A stretch of 64,000 nt of DNA from Streptomyces hygroscopicus (GTDB lineage Bacteria; Actinomycetota; Actinomycetes; Streptomycetales; Streptomycetaceae): positions 4,340,001 through 4,404,000 of the forward strand of contig CP018627.1 in the NCBI GenBank assembly GCA_002021875.1, in the 5' to 3' direction. The notes beneath the pieces are model-generated. The model was not told where the DNA came from. It ran no database searches and worked only from the letters and a program-made list of their open reading frames with translations. Below, piece after piece: positions 58,501 through 64,000 of the stretch; the first letter of the stretch is position 1; the number at the start of each line of letters is the position of its first letter. The position numbers were made by a program, and so were the translations under genes.

Positions 58501-59113
58501 CGTCCCGGACCCGGCGCTCGATCTCGATGCCGTGGTCCATCAGCTCCAGGAAATACCGGTCCTTGCCGAAGATGTCCTGGTACTCGGAGGCGGCCTTGAG
58601 CGCCTCGTCGAACTGGCCGAGCCGGAGCCGGGTCTGCAGCTCGCCCGAGGGACAGCCGGTGGAGGCGATCAGGCCCTCGGACCACTGGGCGATGGTCTCC
58701 TTGTCCATCCGCGGCCACTTGACGAAGTAGCCCTCCATATAGGCGTCGGAGGAGAGCCGGAAGAGGTTGTGCAGACCGGTCTTGTTCGACGCCCAGATGG
58801 TCTTGTGGGTGTAACCACCGGAACCGGAGACGTCATCGCGCTTCTGGTGCGGCTGGCCCCACTGGACACGCCGCTTGTAGCGCCGCGACTCGGGCGCCAC
58901 ATACGCCTCGATCCCGATGATCGGCGTGACCCCCGCGCCCGTCGCCTGCTGGTAGAAGTCGTACGCGCCGTGGAGGTTGCCATGGTCGGTCATGGCGATG
59001 TGGGTCATGCCCATCTCGTTGCACGCGTTGAACATGTCCTTGAGCCGCGCCGCACCGTCCAGCAGCGAGTACTGGGTATGGACATGCAGGTGCGTGAAGG
59101 GCGGCTTGGTCAC
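55568..59113 (-). CDS. dnaE: DNA polymerase III alpha subunit
   Basis: An 1181-residue replicative polymerase. The PHP domain starts [20 protein letters not shown], with its histidine set; the palm carries the catalytic acids in [17 protein letters not shown] (about 410-425) and [15 protein letters not shown]; the finger region [38 protein letters not shown] follows; the C-terminal part has the OB-fold ([36 protein letters not shown]). It is the DnaE1 type, about 1180 residues. GTG 59113 has GGAGG nine bases upstream. The divergent DUF2252 gene lies 214 bases away. Confidence 0.97.
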   Translation of the reverse strand: [1181 protein letters not shown]

Positions 59114-59327
59114 GGTGGAAGACCTCCGGCGAACAATCGATGACGGCAGGGCGAGACAGCTCCGAAGGTTACCCCTCCGCACTGACACCAGCCGGGCACT
59201 CACGAGTAGCCTCAGGCGTTGATCCCGACGGGTCATCCGGTCTTCCCGCGCGCCCGGCGCGACGGAACATACCCTGTCGTATCTGCCACACCGATCACAT
59301 CTCTCATGCCCCAGGAGGCGTTCCGCG

Positions 59328-60653
59328 ATGCCGAACCAGCAGACCCAGGCGGAACAGCGCGGCGAGCACATCCTCGCCGTATTCGACACCGCCTTCGGCG
59401 AGCTGCTCGCCGCCGACCCGGCCGCCTTCCGCGTCAAGTTCCGGAAGATGGCCGCCTCGGCGTTCGCGTTCTACCGCGGCACCGCCTGTCTGTTCTATTC
59501 CGATGTGGAGCGGGAGCGCGCCGGCGGGCCGTACCTGGACGACCGCACCAGCCGGGTGTGGATCCACGGTGACCTCCACGCCGAGAACTTCGGCACCTAC
59601 ATGGACGCCAACGGCCGGCTGATCTTCAATGTGAACGACTTCGACGAGGCGTACGTCGGCCCCTTCACCTGGGACCTGAAGCGCTTCGCCGCCTCCGTGG
59701 CGCTCATCGGCTACACCAAGGCGCTCAGCGACGACAAGATCACCGAGCTGGTGCGGACGTACGCCGGCGCCTACCGCGAGCGCGTTCACGCCCTGGCCAC
59801 CGGCGCCAAGAACGACGAGGTGCCGCCCTTCACCCTGGAGACCGCCGAGGGCCCGCTGCTGGACGCGCTGCGTGACGCCCGCTCGCTGACCCGCTTCGGG
59901 CTGCTGGACTCGATGACCGAGATCCGCGACTTCGAGCGCCGCTTCACGGCCGGCGGCGGGTCCATCGAGCTGGACGCGGCCACCCGCTACAAGGTCCTGG
60001 CCGCCTTCGACGGCTATCTGGAGACGCTCCCCGAGTCCAGTCTCTCGCGCCCGGACTCCTACCGCGTCAAGGACGTCGTGGGCCGCCGGGGCATCGGCAT
60101 CGGCAGCGCCGGGCTCCCCTCGTACAACATCCTTCTGGAGGGCAACAGCGACGCCCTGGAGAACGATGTGGTGATCTACATGAAGCAGGGGCAGACCCCG
60201 GCGGTCTCCCGGCACATCACCGACGAGCAGGTGCGGTCGTACTTCCACCACGAGGGCCACCGCACGGTGATCTCCCAGCGCGCGCTGCAGGCCCACGCCG
60301 ACCCGTGGCTGGGCTGGACCGAGCTGGACGGGGCGGGGCAGCTGGTCGCCGAGGTGTCGCCGTACGCGGTGGACCTCGACTGGTCCGACATCGACGACCC
60401 GGCCGAGATCGGGGCGGTCGTGGCCGACCTGGGGCGGGCCACGGCCACCATGCACGCGGCCGCCGACGACCAGAGCGGCCACTCGCTGGTGCCGTTCTCC
60501 ACCGAGCGCGCCATCGACGCGGTGATCGCCGCCGACGAGGACGGCTTCGCCGACCTCCTGGTGGACTTCGCGCACTCTTACGGTGCCCGCGCCCGGGCCG
60601 ACCACCAGATCTTCGTGGACCTCTTCCGCAACGGCCGCATCCCCGGCCTCTGA
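59328..60653 (+). CDS. DUF2252 protein, kinase-like fold
   Basis: A 441-residue protein of the DUF2252 family, structurally related to aminoglycoside phosphotransferase-like kinases. The active-site segments are HGDLHAENFGTYMD (about 84), with the catalytic Asp, and FNVNDFDEAYVGPFTWDLKRFAASV (about 101), with the metal-binding DFD. No substrate is known for the family. ATG 59328 has CAGGAGG upstream. It is divergent from dnaE. Its last codons and TGA form the first unit of a 19-bp tandem repeat. Cytoplasmic. Confidence 0.9.
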   Translation: MPNQQTQAEQRGEHILAVFDTAFGELLAADPAAFRVKFRKMAASAFAFYRGTACLFYSDVERERAGGPYLDDRTSRVWIHGDLHAENFGTYMDANGRLIFNVNDFDEAYVGPFTWDLKRFAASVALIGYTKALSDDKITELVRTYAGAYRERVHALATGAKNDEVPPFTLETAEGPLLDALRDARSLTRFGLLDSMTEIRDFERRFTAGGGSIELDAATRYKVLAAFDGYLETLPESSLSRPDSYRVKDVVGRRGIGIGSAGLPSYNILLEGNSDALENDVVIYMKQGQTPAVSRHITDEQVRSYFHHEGHRTVISQRALQAHADPWLGWTELDGAGQLVAEVSPYAVDLDWSDIDDPAEIGAVVADLGRATATMHAAADDQSGHSLVPFSTERAIDAVIAADEDGFADLLVDFAHSYGARARADHQIFVDLFRNGRIPGL

Positions 60654-60697
60654 TCGCCACCCGGGCCTCTGATCGTCACGCCGGCCCCTGATCGTCC
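60643..60697. repeat. 19-bp tandem repeat over the DUF2252 gene stop
   Basis: The core GGCCTCTGATCG recurs with a 19-base period (60645, 60664, 60683; third copy one mismatch). The first copy contains the Leu codon and TGA that end the DUF2252 gene. The copies end 46 bases before the next start. Confidence 0.85.
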
Positions 60698-60742
60698 CCC
60701 GGCCATGGCCGGGGTCTGCTCGCCCCTCTATCGTTACCGGTC

Positions 60743-61744
60743 ATGTGGCCTGGACAGCAGCCGCCGGGGGGCGAGCAGAACCCGCAGCAGAACCCGTACC
60801 AGCAGCCGGAGCAGCAGCCGGAGCACCCGCAGCCGGCTCATCCGCCGCCTCCGGCCCAGCCCCCGGGCTTCCCGCCCGGTCCCCCGCCGCCCGGCCCGGG
60901 CGGCGGGCCCTGGGGTGGCGCTCCCGCCCCGGCGGACCCGCGGCGTAAGGCCGGCCTTACGGCCGTCATCGCGGTGGCGGCCGCCGCCGCGGTGGTCGCG
61001 GGCGTTCTCGTGGTCACGGATGACGACAAGGGCTCCCGGGGCGGCTCGTCAGATGATGTCGTCCAGGGCCCGCCGGGAGCGCCGGGCTCCGGCGACTCGG
61101 GCGGTTCCGGCGACTCGGGCGGCTCGGAGGGCCCGGGAAATCTCGTCACGCCCGCCCACAGCTCCGGGCCGAGCGGTACCACCGTCGTGATCGGCGAGGC
61201 CGATGCCGGGCACACCCTCGACGTCTACGAGGACCTGCGCTGCCCGCCGTGCGCCACCTTCGAACAGGAGGTCGGGCCGACCATCGCCAAGGACATCAAG
61301 GCCGGTAAGTACAAGGTTTCGTTCCACTTCGCCGCCATCCTCGACAAGAACATGGGCGGCAGCGGCTCCGCGAACGCCCTGAGCGCCCTCGGTGCGGCCC
61401 TGGACGTGAGCACCGACACCTTCCTCGACTACAAGGCCGCCCTGATGTCGTCGAAGAACCACCCCGAGGAGAACAAGGACTCGTACGCCGACGACAACCA
61501 GCTGCTGGCCGTCTCCCAGGAGGTGTACGCGCTCAAGACGAACGCCTCCTTCCAGGAGGCTCTGCGCGAGGGCACCTACGACCCCTGGGCGCAGGAGATG
61601 ATCACCGACTTCGATGCCTCCGGGGTGAACAGCACCCCCGCCGTCAAGCTCGACGGCTCCCAGCTGACCGGCAGCGGCGGCTCCACCCCGATGACCGCGA
61701 CGGAGTTCACGGAAGCGGTGAAGAAGCAGCTCAAGGGCGGTTAG
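60743..61744 (+). CDS. membrane-anchored DsbA-like protein with Pro/Gln-rich tail (CPPC)
   Basis: A 333-residue protein in four parts: a cytoplasmic Pro/Gln/Gly-rich region (1-70, with NPQQNPYQQPEQQPEHPQP), one membrane helix (TAVIAVAAAAAVVAGVLVV), a Gly/Ser/Asp linker containing GSGDSGGSGDSGGSEG, and a DsbA-like thioredoxin domain with CPPC (167-170) in VYEDLRCPPCATFE. The cis-Pro site is NSTPAVKLDG. It resembles the protein at 62551 over the last 200 residues, where both keep the sequence SGSANALSALGAAL/AGSKNALSALGAAL. ATG 60743 lacks a ribosome binding site, so it may be translated from a leaderless message. Confidence 0.87.
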   Translation: MWPGQQPPGGEQNPQQNPYQQPEQQPEHPQPAHPPPPAQPPGFPPGPPPPGPGGGPWGGAPAPADPRRKAGLTAVIAVAAAAAVVAGVLVVTDDDKGSRGGSSDDVVQGPPGAPGSGDSGGSGDSGGSEGPGNLVTPAHSSGPSGTTVVIGEADAGHTLDVYEDLRCPPCATFEQEVGPTIAKDIKAGKYKVSFHFAAILDKNMGGSGSANALSALGAALDVSTDTFLDYKAALMSSKNHPEENKDSYADDNQLLAVSQEVYALKTNASFQEALREGTYDPWAQEMITDFDASGVNSTPAVKLDGSQLTGSGGSTPMTATEFTEAVKKQLKGG

Positions 61745-61806
61745 CCGGCCACCGGGGCCGATTCTTCACATGGTCCCTACAGCCGTTCATGGCAGAATTC
61801 GAAGTC

Positions 61807-62487
61807 ATGGACGGCACCGGACCGCAGCTGAGGGCAGTGCGCGCGGCGCTCTTCACGGCGCTGTGCGTCACGCTGTCCTCGGCTTCGCATGTCCTGCTGT
61901 CGCGGACCCCGCTGCCGCTGGGCACCGTCGCCGCGCTCTCGGTGGCCGTCTTCGCCGTCGCCTACGCCCTCGCGGGGCGGGAGCGGGGCTTCTGGTCCAT
62001 AGCGACCCTGCTGATCCCGCTGGAGCTGGCCGCCGACACCATCTTCACCACCGGCCAGCAGGCGTGTTACGGCCCCTCCGGCGGCCCCGTGGCGGGCTCC
62101 CTGCGCTCCATGGGGGTCACCGTGCTGTGCGGCGGCGATCTCGGCAGTCCGCTGCCCGGGGTCTCCCAGAACGGCGTCGGCACCCCGCTGGCGGCCGCCG
62201 TGAGCTCCGCCACCCCCTGGCTGCTGCTCGCCGCGCATGTCGCGGTGGGTCTGATCGCCTCGGCCTGGCTGCGGCGCGGCGAGGCCGCCCTGAGCCGTCT
62301 GCTGGCCTCCCTGGCCGCCTTCGCCTTCCGGCCGCTGCTGCTGGCCGTCGCGGTCCACGCCGCGGCCCTGCGGCCCCGCCGTCGCCCGGCCCCGCGATCC
62401 GTACGGCCGGTGCGCCCGGCGCCGGCGCTCCCTCTCCTCGTGCACTCCGTGGTGCGTCGTGGACCGCCCTGCTCGGCCGCTGCCTGA
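61807..62487 (+). CDS. multi-pass membrane protein of unknown function
   Basis: A 226-residue protein with about five hydrophobic segments, including AALFTALCVTLSSASHVLL, GTVAALSVAVFAVAYALAG, IATLLIPLELAADTIFTTGQQACY and LLLAAHVAVGLIASAWL. The tail is Arg/Pro/Ala-rich. The conserved-looking histidine in SSASHVLL and cysteines in QQACYGP and VLCGGD could bind a metal or a partner. I do not recognise the family. ATG 61807 is preferred over ATG 61789; neither has a ribosome binding site. It lies between two DsbA-like genes on the same strand. Confidence 0.65.
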   Translation: MDGTGPQLRAVRAALFTALCVTLSSASHVLLSRTPLPLGTVAALSVAVFAVAYALAGRERGFWSIATLLIPLELAADTIFTTGQQACYGPSGGPVAGSLRSMGVTVLCGGDLGSPLPGVSQNGVGTPLAAAVSSATPWLLLAAHVAVGLIASAWLRRGEAALSRLLASLAAFAFRPLLLAVAVHAAALRPRRRPAPRSVRPVRPAPALPLLVHSVVRRGPPCSAAA

Positions 62488-62550
62488 GCACAGCGATCCA
62501 CACCCCCGTACGCCTCACTGACGACGCACACCCACGGAGATCGATCCATC

Positions 62551-63378
62551 ATGAGCAATCGCAACAACCAGCAGAACAAGCAGGCCGCGCGCGAACGGCT
62601 GCGCGCCGAGCGTGAGCGCCAGGCCAAGAAGGACCGGACGCGGCGCCAGCTGTTCGTCGGCGGCGCGGTCGTCGCGGTCCTCGCGATAGCCGGCGGCATC
62701 GGCTACGCCGTCACCAACATGGACTCGGACGACGCCAACCAGAAGTGGCGGGCGGCGGCCGAGAAGAAGACGTTCGCGAAGCCCGCCAACGCCACCGGCC
62801 CCCAGGGCACGACGGTCGTCATCGGCGACAAGAAGGCCAAGAACACCCTGCACGTCTACGAGGACATGCGCTGCCCGGTCTGTGCCCAGTTCGAGAAGTT
62901 CACCGGCCCGACCGTGCTCAAGGACATCAAGGACGGCACCTACAAGGCGCAGTTCACCATGGGCACCTTCCTCGACGACAACAAGCAGATGCCCGGCGCC
63001 GGCTCGAAGAACGCGCTGAGCGCGCTCGGCGCGGCCCTCAACGTCAGTCCGCAGGCGTTCCTGGACTACAAGGAGGCGCTGTACGCGCCGAAGAACCACC
63101 CGGAGGAGACCGATGACGCCTTCGCGAACGACCAGAAGCTGATCGACGTCGCCCAGCAGGTCAAGGAGCTGAAGGGCAACACGGCCTTCGAGAAGGCCGT
63201 GAAGAACGGCACCTACGACCGGTGGGCGCTGGCCATGTCCAAGTCGTTCAACGACACCAAGGACGTCGACGCCACCCCGGCCTTCAAGCTGAACGGGAAG
63301 AAGCTGCAGGTGGGCGAAAACCCGCCGATGACTCCGGAGCAGTTCACCCCGCTCGTCAAGCAGGGGCTCGAGAAGTAG
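62551..63378 (+). CDS. membrane-anchored DsbA-like protein (CPVC)
   Basis: A 275-residue protein with a basic start (SNRNNQQNKQAARERLRAERERQAKK), one membrane helix (about 33-53) and a DsbA-like thioredoxin domain with CPVC (108-111) in VYEDMRCPVCAQFE. The cis-Pro site is DATPAFKLNG. Its basic N-terminus matches the protein at 24956; its thioredoxin domain is closest to the protein at 60743 (shared NALSALGAAL and FLDYKEAL-type segments). Probable role: disulfide formation or thiol redox control of secreted proteins. ATG 62551 has GGAG upstream. A strong hairpin follows at 63400-63434. Confidence 0.88.
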   Translation: MSNRNNQQNKQAARERLRAERERQAKKDRTRRQLFVGGAVVAVLAIAGGIGYAVTNMDSDDANQKWRAAAEKKTFAKPANATGPQGTTVVIGDKKAKNTLHVYEDMRCPVCAQFEKFTGPTVLKDIKDGTYKAQFTMGTFLDDNKQMPGAGSKNALSALGAALNVSPQAFLDYKEALYAPKNHPEETDDAFANDQKLIDVAQQVKELKGNTAFEKAVKNGTYDRWALAMSKSFNDTKDVDATPAFKLNGKKLQVGENPPMTPEQFTPLVKQGLEK

Positions 63379-63399
63379 CGTCCGGCTCTTCCCGGCCGA

Positions 63400-63434
63400 G
63401 TCGGCGGGCGTGCCCCTGGGGCGCGCCCGCCGAC
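63400..63434 (+). terminator. strong hairpin after the DsbA-like gene
   Basis: GTCGGCGGGCG pairs with CGCCCGCCGAC, and past one mismatch GCCCC pairs with GGGGC with a single-base loop left. It lies 22 bases after the stop and is a likely terminator before the phoD-like gene. Confidence 0.7.
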
Positions 63435-63507
63435 GGCGTTGTGGCCCGGTGACGACGGCAGTGGCAGCGGTGACCCGGCAGCCGCGGTGGTGACCTCACG
63501 CCCACGA

Positions 63508-63540
63508 CGGGGGTGACCTGGCGGCGACGGGTGGGCGAAC
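63508..63540 (-). promoter_or_regulatory. PHO-box-like triple direct repeat upstream of phoD
   Basis: On the minus strand three contiguous 11-base units begin GTTCGCC, CGTCGCC and GGTCACC, close to the GTTCACC direct-repeat unit bound by PhoP in Streptomyces. They end 41 bases before the phoD start. Phosphate-controlled expression of phoD is established in the genus; this site is a match by pattern only. Confidence 0.6.
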
Positions 63541-63580
63541 ATCCCCCAAGCCCCCTGTCCCCGCCCGCTACTTGTCAGTA

Positions 63581-64000
63581 ATGTCCTCGGCCGTGACCGA
63601 CCTCCACATCTCGCGCCGCAGCGCCGTCACGGCCGCGGCGGCTGCCGCCGCCCTGCTGCCCCTCGTCCCCGGACCCGCCGCCCACGCCGGTTCCGGGCCC
63701 GCCTTTCTGCACGGCATCGCCTCGGGTGACCCGCTGCCCGACGGGATCCTGCTGTGGACCCGTATCACGCCCGCCCCCGACGCCCTGCCCGGTTCGGGGC
63801 GCGGCCCGGCCATCGAGGTGACCTGGGAGGTCGCCGAGGACCGGGACTTCCGCTCGGTCGTCGCCCGCGGCACCGTCAAGGCCGCCGCCGGCACCGACCA
63901 CACCGTCAAGGCCGATGTGCGCGGGCTGCGGCCCGCCACCGACTACTTCTACCGCTTCGGCGTGGACGGCGGCGTCCGCTCCCCCGTGGGACGCACCCGC
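63581..64000 (+). CDS. phoD: alkaline phosphatase PhoD, N-terminal part (cut by window end)
   Basis: The first 140 residues of a PhoD-type phosphatase. A twin-arginine signal is clear: [19 protein letters not shown], with cleavage near AHA-GS. The mature start [25 protein letters not shown] is the family hallmark, followed by the N-terminal beta-domain ([28 protein letters not shown]). The calcium/iron catalytic part lies outside the window. PhoD is exported folded by Tat and releases phosphate from phosphodiesters and monoesters. ATG 63581 has no ribosome binding site and may be leaderless; GTG 63593 is an alternative. Confidence 0.92.
   Translation, partial: MSSAVTDLHISRRSAVTAAAAAAALLPLVPGPAAHAGSGPAFLHGIASGDPLPDGILLWTRITPAPDALPGSGRGPAIEVTWEVAEDRDFRSVVARGTVKAAAGTDHTVKADVRGLRPATDYFYRFGVDGGVRSPVGRTR

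Overview
The window is very GC-rich DNA with strong third-position G/C bias, GTG and TTG starts, many 4-base start/stop overlaps and actinobacterial families (YtrA-type GntR, F420/PPOX, TIGR03085, HGxxPAAW, TrpM, PriA). Gene content and order (gltBD, lgt, trpA-trpB-trpM-trpC, trpE, hisI, hisF to hisD, dnaE, phoD) match the conserved core of a Streptomyces chromosome as I remember it from S. coelicolor. Species is not assigned. I see no insertion sequence, integrase, CRISPR array, rRNA or tRNA gene.

Layout. 1-4.6 kb: the end of a 5'-nucleotidase, a translationally coupled pair (PLP decarboxylase plus N-hydroxylase of the DesA/DesB type) without the usual acyltransferase and synthetase, and a RibD-like reductase. 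4.7-12.8 kb: aminopeptidase N, chorismate mutase, a VOC protein, a secreted trypsin, a putative HExxH/zinc-ribbon protein, a PPOX flavoprotein and a membrane glycosyltransferase. 12.8-16.3 kb: a four-gene YtrA-type regulator/ABC transporter operon with a palindromic operator. 16.6-22.7 kb: gltB-gltD, with a GlnR-like site array upstream. 22.9-33 kb: a VIT-family protein, lgt, a DsbA-like protein and the tryptophan genes trpA, trpB, trpM, trpC and trpE with conserved small membrane genes between, then hisI. 33-40.8 kb: accessory genes, including a secreted GH114-like protein, a redox group (SDR, OsmC, Old Yellow Enzyme with a divergent MerR regulator) and an ECF sigma factor coupled to a CU044_5270-type membrane protein. 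41-46.9 kb: the his operon hisD-hisC-hisB-(30 codons)-(54 aa membrane protein)-hisH-priA-ridA-hisF. 47-55.4 kb: a membrane protein with a repeat-rich domain, a Lon-N protein, YbaK, a repeat-rich intergenic region, an ABC exporter and an NYN-domain protein. 55.5-64 kb: dnaE, a DUF2252 protein, two more DsbA-like proteins and the start of a Tat-exported PhoD phosphatase behind a PHO-box-like site.

The trp and his genes are functionally linked: no trpF is visible, and PriA in the his operon is known in this genus to catalyse both the HisA and TrpF isomerisations. PriA, HisF and HisH act in sequence in histidine synthesis. GltBD supplies glutamate and competes with HisH and TrpE/TrpG for glutamine.

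The most unusual observation is a set of short tandem duplications (10-32 bp units) that start inside the last codons of at least seven unrelated genes and copy the stop codon downstream. Other points of interest are a chain of GTGA/TTGA overlaps between hisB and hisH through a 30-codon mini-ORF, a perfect palindrome upstream of hisD, a hairpin that covers the start region of the gene after trpE, a 60-bp identical block in two otherwise divergent permease genes, and a dispersed intergenic repeat clustered near 50.2-50.6 kb.
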